From contig NZ_SJPF01000003.1 in the NCBI RefSeq assembly GCF_007859755.1, forward strand, positions 558,001 to 622,000: 64,000 bases of DNA. Direction: 5' to 3'. Source of the DNA: Blastopirellula retiformator. GTDB taxonomy: Bacteria; Planctomycetota; Planctomycetia; Pirellulales; Pirellulaceae. The translations under genes and the position numbers were made by a program. The stretch's first letter is position 1. Each line of letters begins with the position of its first letter. The notes beneath the pieces are model-generated. The model did not search any database and was not told where the DNA came from. It saw only the letters and a list, made by a program, of their open reading frames with translations. Below are positions 43,459-52,662 of the stretch, one piece after another.

Positions 43459-44225
43459 TGCGCGAGACCCTACAACGAATCTTGTTGCCGATGGTCACGC
43501 TGCTGATCGCACTGGCCATCTGGCAGGGGAGCGTCTCGCTGGCGAAGATTCCGCCCTATCTATTGCCGAGCCCTGCGGCAGTTGGTTCCGCGTTTTGGAA
43601 TAAAGGGAGCGCGCTCTGGTTCGGTTCGCTACTGACGGGCGCCGGCGCACTGGCCGGCTTTGCGGCGGCGGTCGCGCTCGGAACGTTGGTCGCTCTGGTC
43701 TTTTCGCAATCGCGCCTGATCCGGCTCAGCGGTTATCCCTACGCGATCTTCTTTCAAACGGTGCCGATCGTGGCGATCGCTCCCTGGATCGTCACGCTGA
43801 CCGGCTATGGCCTGCCGAGCGTGATCGTGGTGGCGACGATCATCAGCTTGTTTCCCATCATCACCAGTACGACGACCGGGCTGTTGTCGGTCGATCGCGG
43901 GCTCGACGAATTGTTTCGCCTGCATCGAGCGTCGCGGTGGCAGACGCTTTGGAAACTGCAATTTCCCGCGGCGATCCGTTACCTGGTCACCGGCATGAAG
44001 GCGAGCAGCGGCTTGGCGGTGGTCGGCGCGATCGTGGGCGAGTTCTTCGTCGGATATAGCGGCACGCAACATGGCCTGGGTTATTACATTCGCAGTTCCA
44101 GCGACAATCTGAAGACCGACGAGCTGTTCGCCGCGATGATCTGCTGCACGCTGCTGGGGGTGATCGTGTTTGTCTCGATCAACTTGGCCGAACGTTTTTT
44201 TCTCCGCCGCTGGACGCAAGCGTAG
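43458..44225 (+). CDS. ABC transporter permease (SsuC/TauC type)
   Basis: 255 residues, five or six helices. The cytoplasmic EAA loop is visible as DELFRLHRASRWQTLWKLQF, with PAAIRYLVTGMKASSGLAVV after it and GEFFVGYSGTQHGLGYYI near the end, the pattern of the BPD_transp_1 family of sulfonate, nitrate or pyrimidine-precursor importers. It is translationally coupled to the ATPase gene. Confidence 0.93.
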   Translation: MRETLQRILLPMVTLLIALAIWQGSVSLAKIPPYLLPSPAAVGSAFWNKGSALWFGSLLTGAGALAGFAAAVALGTLVALVFSQSRLIRLSGYPYAIFFQTVPIVAIAPWIVTLTGYGLPSVIVVATIISLFPIITSTTTGLLSVDRGLDELFRLHRASRWQTLWKLQFPAAIRYLVTGMKASSGLAVVGAIVGEFFVGYSGTQHGLGYYIRSSSDNLKTDELFAAMICCTLLGVIVFVSINLAERFFLRRWTQA

Positions 44226-44243
44226 TGCGATACGGGGGAGACC

Positions 44244-44272
44244 GCATTTCCCTCGCTCGCGCTTCGGGCTAC
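44244..44272 (+). repeat. Dispersed GCATTTCCCTCGCTCGCG repeat
   Basis: Copy of the repeat described at 1401-1435, lying between the permease and CDF genes. Confidence 0.6.
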
Positions 44273-44310
44273 GATTGAGATTCCCCAGCTTGCAATAGGT
44301 TGTTTCGCCC

Positions 44311-45228
44311 TTGAATCCTTCGTCTGGCTCTTCGCCCGCTCCTCTCTACCGCAGCGCTTCGCGCGCCGCCTGGTTCGGGCTGGGCGTGAACCTGACGTTG
44401 GGAATCGTGAAACTGGTGGGCGGCCTATTGGGTAGCTCGTTCGCGCTGATCTCCGACGCGGTTAACTCGCTCGGCGACTCCCTCACTTCGATCGTCGTCA
44501 TCTATGGTTTGTGGTACGCCCAGCGTCCGGCCGACGATGAGCACCCGTATGGGCATACCCGGGCCGAGGCGGTCGCCGCGTCGAACGTAGCGATGTTGAT
44601 CTTCATCTCGGCGATGTTTATCGGCTGGGAAGCGATCAGTCGGTTGGGAAGCGAGCACGCGGTTCCGCCGGTCTGGACGATGTGGATCGCGGCGGCCAAT
44701 ATCGTGATCAAAGAGTCGCTCTTCTGGTACAAACTGTCGATCAGCCGCCGCACTGGGTCGCTATCCATCGCGGCTAGCGCATGGGATCATCGCAGCGACG
44801 CTCTCTGTTCGCTCGCCGTGTTGATTGGTCTGGCGGTCGTCCGCTGGGGCGGGCCTGACTACATGTGGGCCGACGAAGGCGCCGCCTTGGTCGTGGTCGG
44901 GGCGATCTTGCTTAACACGGGCCGCATCTACCGGCAAGCGACCAGCGAGTTGCTCGATCCGCAAGCCAGCGACGAATTGATCCAGCAGATTCGCGCTGCC
45001 GCCGAAGCGGTGCCCGGCGTGCGCGCGGTCGAAAAGCTATGGGTGCGTAAGACCGGGCTCGAGTTTCTCGCCGACATCCATATCGAAGTCGACGCCCAGC
45101 TAACGGTTGACGCAGGGCATCGGATCGGCCATCAGGTTAAGGACAAGCTGATCCAGCAGTTCGTGCAATTGCGAGACGTGCTGGTTCACTTAGAGCCTTA
45201 CCCACACGAGCATTCGGGCGACGCTTAG
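44311..45228 (+). CDS. Cation diffusion facilitator family transporter
   Basis: 305 residues from a TTG start (first residues NPSSGSSPAPLYRSA). Six helices and a C-terminal cytoplasmic domain (EAVPGVRAVEKLWVRKTGLE, FLADIHIEVDAQLTVD). Metal-site motifs are SDAVNSLGDSLTS in helix 2, where the usual His/Asp is Asn, and AWDHRSDALCS in helix 5. The proton-driven export of Zn, Mn, Fe or Co is the family role; the Asn may change metal choice. The stop TAG is shared with a MITE-B end. Confidence 0.93.
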   Translation: MNPSSGSSPAPLYRSASRAAWFGLGVNLTLGIVKLVGGLLGSSFALISDAVNSLGDSLTSIVVIYGLWYAQRPADDEHPYGHTRAEAVAASNVAMLIFISAMFIGWEAISRLGSEHAVPPVWTMWIAAANIVIKESLFWYKLSISRRTGSLSIAASAWDHRSDALCSLAVLIGLAVVRWGGPDYMWADEGAALVVVGAILLNTGRIYRQATSELLDPQASDELIQQIRAAAEAVPGVRAVEKLWVRKTGLEFLADIHIEVDAQLTVDAGHRIGHQVKDKLIQQFVQLRDVLVHLEPYPHEHSGDA

Positions 45229-45328
45229 AGCGGTTTTCCTCCATCTGTATCGTTCTGGCTGGTTGCGGCCGCCTTGACCAGCTTGCCTCACTAACGCCAG
45301 AAACGCTACAGCTATCAGAAAAACGCTC
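45228..45328 (-). mobile_element. MITE-B copy 3, 101-bp deletion variant, at the CDF stop codon
   Basis: Ends GAGCGGTTTTCC and GAAAAACGCTC, flanked by TA (45226-45227 and 45329-45330). The TAG stop of the CDF gene is TA plus the first G of the element. About 56 bp of the middle are missing compared with the 157-bp copy. It carries an unoccupied CACTAACGCC, the site hit by MITE-A in the 13354 copy. Confidence 0.92.
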
Positions 45329-45511
45329 TAGTATGCAAAGGCGCTTGGCGCCGCGTAAAGCTTTTTGACGCCATTCGTCCGATCGACGAAACTTCACAGG
45401 CCAGTGGTGAGATCCGTCTGCCGGTTGAGGTTCGCGACAATCTTCGTCGAAGTCAAGTTTTTGCGCAGCAAAGAGATTGCAGATCGCAAAACTACTTTGG
45501 GATCGAACTAG

Positions 45512-48500
45512 CTACGACGAAGCAGGCGCCAGTTGGGCCGCTTCGCTGAAGATTCGCTCGAATCGGCGCCGCGTTTCGCGGGCCAGCTTGCGACACTCGC
45601 GCAGCAGTTGGGCGCCGTTCATGTCGCCCAGCAGGTAAGCGAGTTTCGCCACTTCCAGTCGCTCTTTCGGCAAGTCATGCCGTGCGGTCGTATTCATCAA
45701 CCGCAGCCGAGCTTCGACGATCCGAAAAAAGACGTACGCATTATGAAAGTGTTCGTGGTCGTCGTCGGCCAGGCGTCCCGCGTCATGCAAGGCGCTGAGC
45801 GCATCGATCGTGTTGGGCTGCAGCGTTTCGGGTTGTTCGCTGACGCACGACAGCTGCAGCATCTGCACGACAAATTCGATGTCGACGGTGCCGCCGGGGC
45901 CGCGTTTCAAGTTGGCGATGGTGGCGGTCTCTTCCATCCGCCGCCGCATGTCACGGATCTCTACGGCGTACTCCGGCTGCCAGGTCTTCGCCACAATCAC
46001 GTTGCGGATCAGCTCTTTCGCTCGCTCGCCGGCGGCCGGATCGCCATGGACGGGGCGCGCCTTGCAAAGAGCCTGGCGTTCCCAAAGTTGGCCCACGCCT
46101 TCGACATGGTAACGGTAGAACTCGGCGAACGAGACCGCCAATGGTCCATGCTTGCCGGTCGGGCGAAGTCGAGCGTCGGTTTCGTACAGTCGTCCGTATG
46201 GGCCCAGCTCGCTGATCGATTTGATGATCCGCTGCGACAGCTGACCGAAGAAATGTTGGTTGCTGGTCGCACTGCCAGGACGGCCTTTGCCGTTGACCGG
46301 ATTGGTCTGCCCTTCCCCTTCGTACAGGAAGATCAGGTCGAGGTCGCTATGGTAGTTCGGCTCACGACCACCCAGCTTGCCAAGTCCGATGATCACCATC
46401 TCGCAGCGGCGATCTTCGGGCAGCCATGGTTCGCCAAACCGCTGACTCAGATAATCGTATTCGCGCGCGACAATCCGCTTCAGGCAAATGTCGGCGATGT
46501 CCGAGAGGGTCTCAAGCCGCGCTTGCAGGTCTTTTTTGCCCAGCATGTCGAGCACGCCGACCCGCAAGTGCATCAAGTTCTTGAAGCTGTGCAAGATCGG
46601 TGTGATGTCTTCGGCGCCGCGGCAAAGTTCGGTCAGCGTCAGGTCGAGCGTCTCGCGCGTCGGCAGCTTGTCGAGCATCAGCGAGTCCATCAGCTCGTCG
46701 ATCATGCCAGGGTGGCTGATCAAGATGCTCGATAGATAGGGACTGCCAGCACAGAGCCGCACGTACAGGTTAAGCGTCGCCGGATTTGCGCTGAACAGCT
46801 CCCACAAGATTCCCTTGCCGCCAAGCGAGTCGCTGACCTGCGCCAGGTTGATCAGCGTCGAGTCGGGGTCAGGCGTCGTCGAGATCGCTTCGAGCAACTG
46901 GGGACTGATCGCCGCCAAAAAGTGACGACAGCGCCGCGTCGAGAGAAAGCGAACCTTCTCGGTCGTGAGCGCCATCAGGTTGTCGTAGGCGTTCTTGGGG
47001 TGATGGAACCCGTAGCCGGTCAGCACTTCGTCGATCATCTCGTCGCCTGGCTCGGGGTCGAGTACCAGGTCGATCGTTGGCGCGGTGTCGTCGTCGCCGG
47101 GAAACGCATCGTGCAGCAGGTGATCGAGAATCTTGCGATTCAGCTCGGTCTTTTCGGCGTAGTCGTTCTGGAAGGCGACCAGGGCCGATTCCTCTTTGCC
47201 ATGCTCGTAGCCCATGCGAAGAGCCACCTTGGTCAGCTCTTTCTCATCGCTGGGCATCGTATGAGTTTGCAGGTCGAACATGATCTGCAGCCGATGTTCG
47301 AGCTTGCGGAGGAACGCGTAGTTCTCTTCCAGGATCGTCCGCTCTTGCAGCGTCAAGCAACCGGCGCCTTCCAGCGCCGCGATCGCTTCGAGCGTGTTGC
47401 CGGTCCGAATGCCGGGCAAGTCGCCGCCGTTCAGCAGTTGCAAGAACTGAATCACGAACTCGATATCGCGAATGCCGCCGCGGCCCGTTTTGACGTTGGT
47501 GTCGTCGGTCGTTTCGCGTTCGGCCCGCTTTTCGATCCGCCGCTTGAGCGCCTTGATGCCGGAGATGTCGGCGCGGCTGAGGTAGCGACGATAGATCCAA
47601 GACTCGAGCTGCGTCAGCAGTTCTTCGCCCAGGTCATGGTTGCCGGCGACGCTGCGGGCTTTGACGAACGCCTGACGTTCCCAGGTCCGTCCCAGCACGT
47701 CGTAGTAGTGCAGCGCGGATTCAAAGCTGACGACCAGCGGCCCGCGACTTCCCTCCGGGCGCAGTCGCATGTCGATGCGATAAGGTGCGCCCAGTTCGGT
47801 TGGTTCGCCGAGCAGTTTCAGGACGCGTTGCGAAAGGCGATCGAAGAACTCGCCATTGGAGATCTTCTTTTCGCCGTCGGTGGCGCCATGCTCGTCATAA
47901 ATAAAGATCAGATCGACGTCGCTGGAGTAGTTCAGCTCGACGCCGCCCAGCTTGCCCAGCGCCAGAACGACGAATCGCGCTGGCCGGCGTCCGCCGGGTC
48001 CCGAGGCTTTGACCATGGGGCGGCCATACCGCGGTTGCATCAAGCGGTAGGCGGCGGCGACGGTCGCTTCGAGCAGCGCGTCAGCCAGGTACGAGATCTG
48101 CCGCGTCACGATGCTGATTGACTGTTCGCGGATAACATCGCCATAGGCGATCCGCAGCGTCTCGCGCCGTTTGAAGCGGCGGAGCGCCGTCATGATCGCT
48201 TTTTCGTCGTTCAGCGCTTTCACCTCGCAGACGACGTCGTCGACCAGCATCTGCCGGGCGATCGGCTGGCCGTCGGTGATGCGAAGCAGCTCGAAGCTTT
48301 CCGGATCGTAGATCAATTGATCGGCCAGCGCCTGGCTGGTCGCGAAGATCCGCAGCAGCGTCTCCAGTGATCGCAGGTCCCGCTCAAACAGGCTGGCCAT
48401 CGACAGCGGGCTACGGCTCGCCTGGAAGAGCCGCTCCAGGTTGTTCAGCGCCATGTCGGGATCGCTGGAGCCGGGCAACAGCCGCTCAAGCTGGTTGAGC

Positions 48501-48652
48501 AGAAAGACGACCAGATCGGGCGAAATCGGATGCCGGGCGATGCTGCGGACGTTCTCGCTTCCCCGCTGGATATCGGCGATGCGTAGCTGCCTAAGCCAAG
48601 AGGCCAGGGCGGCGTCTTGCGCGAGTAAGTCAGAAAGTTGATCGATTTCCAT
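45512..48652 (-). CDS. glnE: Bifunctional glutamine synthetase adenylyltransferase/deadenylase
   Basis: 1046 residues from ATG 48652; an upstream TTG would add ten residues. GlnE adds and removes AMP on glutamine synthetase in response to PII. Both nucleotidyltransferase halves have the metal motif: VLALGKLGGVELNYSSDVDL and VIIGLGKLGGREPNYHSDLD. Each is followed by a helical GlnD-type domain (RGGIRDIEFVIQFLQLL, GPGGTVDIEFVVQMLQLS). The chain is somewhat longer than the E. coli enzyme (946). It is a lone gene here. Confidence 0.95.
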   Translation of the reverse strand: MEIDQLSDLLAQDAALASWLRQLRIADIQRGSENVRSIARHPISPDLVVFLLNQLERLLPGSSDPDMALNNLERLFQASRSPLSMASLFERDLRSLETLLRIFATSQALADQLIYDPESFELLRITDGQPIARQMLVDDVVCEVKALNDEKAIMTALRRFKRRETLRIAYGDVIREQSISIVTRQISYLADALLEATVAAAYRLMQPRYGRPMVKASGPGGRRPARFVVLALGKLGGVELNYSSDVDLIFIYDEHGATDGEKKISNGEFFDRLSQRVLKLLGEPTELGAPYRIDMRLRPEGSRGPLVVSFESALHYYDVLGRTWERQAFVKARSVAGNHDLGEELLTQLESWIYRRYLSRADISGIKALKRRIEKRAERETTDDTNVKTGRGGIRDIEFVIQFLQLLNGGDLPGIRTGNTLEAIAALEGAGCLTLQERTILEENYAFLRKLEHRLQIMFDLQTHTMPSDEKELTKVALRMGYEHGKEESALVAFQNDYAEKTELNRKILDHLLHDAFPGDDDTAPTIDLVLDPEPGDEMIDEVLTGYGFHHPKNAYDNLMALTTEKVRFLSTRRCRHFLAAISPQLLEAISTTPDPDSTLINLAQVSDSLGGKGILWELFSANPATLNLYVRLCAGSPYLSSILISHPGMIDELMDSLMLDKLPTRETLDLTLTELCRGAEDITPILHSFKNLMHLRVGVLDMLGKKDLQARLETLSDIADICLKRIVAREYDYLSQRFGEPWLPEDRRCEMVIIGLGKLGGREPNYHSDLDLIFLYEGEGQTNPVNGKGRPGSATSNQHFFGQLSQRIIKSISELGPYGRLYETDARLRPTGKHGPLAVSFAEFYRYHVEGVGQLWERQALCKARPVHGDPAAGERAKELIRNVIVAKTWQPEYAVEIRDMRRRMEETATIANLKRGPGGTVDIEFVVQMLQLSCVSEQPETLQPNTIDALSALHDAGRLADDDHEHFHNAYVFFRIVEARLRLMNTTARHDLPKERLEVAKLAYLLGDMNGAQLLRECRKLARETRRRFERIFSEAAQLAPASS

Positions 48653-48733
48653 AGAGCCAGGCGACGACAGTGGGGGACGCAAAATTCTATTCTAGGCCAG
48701 ACCCGGCAAGGTTGGTAGTCGCAACGTAAATCT

Positions 48734-49459
48734 TTATTGCGAAGGGGCTTCCGTCTTTTTGGGGGCCTCTCTTGGGGCGTCGTCCCGGGCGTAGAACATC
48801 ATATGTTGCCAAGGGAGGCCGTCGAACTGCTTCGCCAGGCGAAATCCATTTGCCGTCAATTCTTTGTTGACCTGCTCTTTGCTCATCTTGTGCAGCGGCT
48901 TGATCGGCACGTTGTCGTCTTCGGCTCGAAACTCGACCAACACCACGAGGCCCGTCGGTTTGAGCGACTGGCGCATCGCGGCCAACATTTGCTCGGGGTG
49001 TGAGAACTCGTGGTAGACGTCGATGCAGAGGATCAGATCGACCTGACCTTCCGGCAGTTTGGGATCGTGGACGTCTCCCTGGATCCGCTCGATGTTGGTC
49101 AGCTCGGCTTCCTCGGCCCGGGCTTGCAGCAGCCGCAGCATCTCGGGCTGGATATCGACCGCCAGCACCTTGCCGTTCTCGCCGACCGCTTTGGCCATCT
49201 TCAGCGTGTAAAAGCCGTTGCCGCAGCCCATGTCGCACGCAGTCATCCCTGGCTTCAGGCCCAGGTTTTTCAGCATCGTCGTGCAGTCTTCTTCTCGTTC
49301 GCGCGATTCCCGGATCAGCCACGGAGCGCCAAGATAGTGCATCGTCTGCGCAATCGTTCGGCCTTTGTATTCGGTCAGCGCCGGCGGAATCTCTTCGGCC
49401 TGCAGCGAAACGCATGAGGCGAACGACAGCGACAACAAAACGAATAGGCGAGATGACAT
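48734..49459 (-). CDS. SAM-dependent methyltransferase with signal peptide
   Basis: 241 residues from ATG 49459. A Sec-type signal (MSSRLFVLLSLSFASCVSLQ, cut near AEE) precedes a class I methyltransferase: MTACDMGCGNGFYTLKMAKA (motif I), KVLAVDIQPEMLRLL, DLILCIDVYHEFSHPEQM and LKPTGLVVLVEF. Methyltransferases need cytoplasmic SAM, so an exported one is odd; the leader could be an anchor. It follows glnE on the same strand direction without overlap. Confidence 0.85.
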   Translation of the reverse strand: MSSRLFVLLSLSFASCVSLQAEEIPPALTEYKGRTIAQTMHYLGAPWLIRESREREEDCTTMLKNLGLKPGMTACDMGCGNGFYTLKMAKAVGENGKVLAVDIQPEMLRLLQARAEEAELTNIERIQGDVHDPKLPEGQVDLILCIDVYHEFSHPEQMLAAMRQSLKPTGLVVLVEFRAEDDNVPIKPLHKMSKEQVNKELTANGFRLAKQFDGLPWQHMMFYARDDAPREAPKKTEAPSQ

Positions 49460-49551
49460 GCGATGCTCGGCGGAAAAGACGTATGATTGGCTAATTGCCA
49501 GGATAGTTGAAGACTTGAAGCACGTCGACGACAACGGCCAGTTGGCGCAAC

Positions 49552-50088
49552 TCACTCGTCCGCTGCTCGGCGAACCTGCGATGATTCGAACAAATCCAAA
49601 TAAGCCCCGTCGCACAAATCGGTGCGGCGGATGGCCAGGCGGTCCATCAAGTCTTCGGCGATGATCGCTCCTTCCGCTTCGGATTGGTCGTCGCGGAGGA
49701 CGACTTCCAGTTCCATGTAGTTGCCCAGCTGTTCGACTTCGTCCAAGTGGACCCGCGTCTGGCCTACCAAATAAAGCGTCCGCCGTTTGCGAACCTCGCC
49801 CAACTCTCCCAGGACCGCCGACAAGATCCGCCGGATTCCTGCCGGGTCTTCGGTGACCGAGCGTTCGTAGGTCGAAGTCTTCGGCCCTTCCAAGTCGTCG
49901 CGATGGTAGTAGATCAACTCCGACTCTTCGCCGTTGATCGTCCGCAGCTTCAATCGCCCGTGGTGGGCATGAAAGAAGACGTCGACTTGACTGAGCGTCC
50001 AAGGTCCTTCGGTCGCGATCTGCGCCGCCAGTCGACGCAGCCGTTGCATGTCGGTCACGTGGGCCTTGATTTCTACGTTCCGCGCCAT
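49552..50088 (-). CDS. CYTH-domain protein (class IV adenylate cyclase-like)
   Basis: 178 residues. The CYTH (CyaB/thiamine triphosphatase) fold shows in VEIKAHVTDMQRLRRLA, the charged strand GRLKLRTING and YYHRDDLEG, and the second half TLYLVGQTRVHLDEVEQLGN with YMELEVVL. Such enzymes cut or cyclise triphosphate compounds using Mg; here the N-terminal ExExK motif is reduced to EIK. Whether it makes cAMP cannot be told. Confidence 0.85.
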   Translation of the reverse strand: MARNVEIKAHVTDMQRLRRLAAQIATEGPWTLSQVDVFFHAHHGRLKLRTINGEESELIYYHRDDLEGPKTSTYERSVTEDPAGIRRILSAVLGELGEVRKRRTLYLVGQTRVHLDEVEQLGNYMELEVVLRDDQSEAEGAIIAEDLMDRLAIRRTDLCDGAYLDLFESSQVRRAADE

Positions 50089-50359
50089 GTCGCCCCCCCT
50101 TTCGCAAGAGACTTTGTAATGCCGCAGTTGATCGTCGCCGCTAGTAAAGCATACATCAATAACCCTGGGGGCTCACTGTTCGGATTGGCGCCGTTTTCTG
50201 GTGAAATCGGGCCTCTTTCGATTATACGGGGCCATCTTGCCCCTATCTTGCGATACGGCGCATTGCCGTTCCGCTCGGGGATGGTTGTCATTTGCTGCGC
50301 CGCCGGGTGAAATAGAACTTCTTCCCGCACACATTCGCTTCTCCTCGAGATTGGTCTCC

Positions 50360-51595
50360 ATGACTCGCAAACGCCTGCTTGATCGTTTTCTCCGCTATGT
50401 CCAGGTCGACACGACCGCGGGTTCTCCGGGCAAGGAATACCCCAGCTCCAAAGGGCAATTGAAGCTCGGCAAAATGTTGGCGGACGAAATGCGGGCCTTT
50501 GGCATTTCCAACGCCGAGCAGGACGAGTTCGGCATCATCTACGCCGAGCTGCCCGGCAATGTACCGGACGCTCCAGCGGTGGCGTTCTGCGCGCACTTGG
50601 ACACTTCGCCTGAGACGACCGGCGCGAACGTCCAACCGCAGGTCATCCAGAATTACGAGGGAGGCGATATCGTTTTGCCGGGCGACGCCACCAAGGTGAT
50701 CCGCGAAAGCGAGAATCCGGAACTGGCCGATTTGCATGGCTGCACGCTGATCACCACCGACGGCACAACGCTGCTGGGCGCTGACGACAAGGCGGGCATC
50801 GCCGTGATCCTGGAAATGGCGGAGCGGCTGATGGCCGATCCACAGATCCCCCACGGGCCGGTCAAGATCTTGCTGACCTGCGACGAGGAAATCGGCCACG
50901 GCGTTGACCATGTCGATCTGAAGCGGCTGGCGGCCGACGTTTGCTACACGCTGGATGGGGGCGGCGCCGACGAGATCAACGCCGAAACCTTCTCGGCCGA
51001 CCTGGCGGTCGTCTCGATCCATGGCGTCAACATTCATCCCTCGATCGCCAAAGGGCGGATGGTCAACGCATTGCGGGCAGCCGGCATGTACCTCGATCGT
51101 CTGCCGCGCGACATGATGTCGCCTGAGACGACCGAGGGCCGTCATGGGTTCATCCACCCGGTGCATGTCAGCGGCGGGGTCGCCGAGGTCGAAATCCAAC
51201 TGATTCTCCGATCGTTTGAAACCAAAGAGCTGGAAGGTCACGAAGACCTGCTGCAAGCGACCGCCCGCAGCGTCGAGGCCGACCTGCCGGGCTGCAAGCT
51301 GACGGTCGTCACGTCGCCCCAGTACCGCAACATGCGGGAAGGGCTGGAAAAAGAGCCACGGGCGCTCAACTACGCCATCGAGGCCCACCAGCGGCTATCA
51401 CGCACCCCCAAGCTGGAAGTCATTCGGGGCGGCACCGATGGTTCGATCCTGACCGAACAAGGTTTGCCGACTCCTAACCTTTCGACGGGGCAGCACAATC
51501 CCCACTCCCCTTTGGAATGGGCCTGTCTTGATGAAATGGAGAAGGCAGTGGAACTTTTAATCTCCCTGCTCGGGGTCTGGGCCGAGAAGAAGTGA
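50360..51595 (+). CDS. pepT: Peptidase T (tripeptidase, M20 family)
   Basis: 411 residues from ATG 50360, close to E. coli PepT (408). It removes the N-terminal residue of tripeptides using two zinc ions. Metal ligands appear in AFCAHLDTSPETTG, LGADDKAGIAVILEMA, TCDEEIGHGVDHVD and the late GGTDGSILTEQGLPT. The LDGGGADEINAETFSAD segment belongs to the dimer domain. It is divergent from the CYTH gene. Confidence 0.96.
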   Translation: MTRKRLLDRFLRYVQVDTTAGSPGKEYPSSKGQLKLGKMLADEMRAFGISNAEQDEFGIIYAELPGNVPDAPAVAFCAHLDTSPETTGANVQPQVIQNYEGGDIVLPGDATKVIRESENPELADLHGCTLITTDGTTLLGADDKAGIAVILEMAERLMADPQIPHGPVKILLTCDEEIGHGVDHVDLKRLAADVCYTLDGGGADEINAETFSADLAVVSIHGVNIHPSIAKGRMVNALRAAGMYLDRLPRDMMSPETTEGRHGFIHPVHVSGGVAEVEIQLILRSFETKELEGHEDLLQATARSVEADLPGCKLTVVTSPQYRNMREGLEKEPRALNYAIEAHQRLSRTPKLEVIRGGTDGSILTEQGLPTPNLSTGQHNPHSPLEWACLDEMEKAVELLISLLGVWAEKK

Positions 51596-51771
51596 TGGCG
51601 CCGCTAGCGACGCTTACACTCTTTCCCCCGGCGTCGAGCGTTTTTGGGTGAAAACAGGTAAACTCGCGTGCCCTTCGGTTCCGAAGATTCATCACGTGAG
51701 CATGCCGGCAGTGTTCACGGCCACCCCTGATATGCGACGCGTTGCGTCGAAGCCGGAAGGAATGAATATCT

Positions 51772-52662
51772 GTGCGACTCTCGATCATCATCCCGGCGCT
51801 GCATGACGCGGCGCTGCTTGAAGAGACGATGCTGTCGGTGCTCGAAAACCGCCCCGCTTCCGCCGAGGTTGTTGTCGTTCATAGCGGGTTCTACACCGAC
51901 CCGTACGAACTGGCAGGCGAAGTGAAGTTTGTCGAAGCTCGAAGTGTAGTCAGCGAAGTTCAATGCTGGCAGGTCGGCCTGGCCGCCACCAGCGGCGAAA
52001 TCGTCCACCTCCTCTCGTCCGGCGTCGTCGCCACGGCCGGCTGGGCCGAAGGTGTGCGTGCCCTGTTCGCCGATCCAGCCGTGGCGTCGGTTTCGCCGGC
52101 CCTTCGGACGGGCGACCAGATCGCGTCGATTGGCGTCGCGGCCGACTCGCTCGGCTATCGCCGCTTCCTGCCGCTGGCCGAAGGCAAATCGCTGGTCGGA
52201 CCAAGCCGCCTGGCTGGGTTCTATCGCCGCAGTTGGCTCGAGCCGCTGTTGCCCGCCGCCGCGCAGCTCGGTGACGAAGCCGCCGATCTCGACCTCGCCT
52301 TTTCGCTGAAGGCCCAAGGTCTGATCAGCCGGCCGACCGCAGCCTCGCAACTGATTGTCAAAGAGCAGTCGTTGGTGCAGCAGCACGATTACGCGTCGGC
52401 CGCTGCCGCCGAACGGATTCGAGTTCGCCACCCGCAGCAGTTCGAGACGGACGGCTATTGGAACCAAGTGATCGCCCAGTCGCTCAAATCGCTGTCCAAC
52501 CCCAAGGCGGCGATCGGCGTGCTGCTGGGACACCTCAGCGGCGCCCGCGGTCAGCGTCCGGTCCAACTGGAGCCGGCCGACATCAAGGCCGATGACTCGC
52601 CGGCGACGATTCGCATGCCACAGCACGGCGGCACGTCCCGCAGCGACCGAGCCGCCGCCTAA
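51772..52662 (+). CDS. Family 2 glycosyltransferase-like protein
   Basis: 296 residues from GTG 51772 (GGAAGGAATGAATAT ahead). The opening LSIIIPALHDAALLEETMLS and VVVVHSGFYTDPYELA fit the GT-A Rossmann-like fold of family 2, and QVGLAATSGEIVHLLSSGVV corresponds to the usual region before the DXD motif. No DXD is present at that place (LSSGVV), so it may not bind a nucleotide sugar in the standard way. The sugar and acceptor are unknown; no capsule genes are adjacent. Confidence 0.7.
   Translation: MRLSIIIPALHDAALLEETMLSVLENRPASAEVVVVHSGFYTDPYELAGEVKFVEARSVVSEVQCWQVGLAATSGEIVHLLSSGVVATAGWAEGVRALFADPAVASVSPALRTGDQIASIGVAADSLGYRRFLPLAEGKSLVGPSRLAGFYRRSWLEPLLPAAAQLGDEAADLDLAFSLKAQGLISRPTAASQLIVKEQSLVQQHDYASAAAAERIRVRHPQQFETDGYWNQVIAQSLKSLSNPKAAIGVLLGHLSGARGQRPVQLEPADIKADDSPATIRMPQHGGTSRSDRAAA

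Noticed and set aside
46922-48121. 399-codon open frame opposite glnE
   Set aside because: Antisense to a well-supported gene with both GlnE catalytic motifs.
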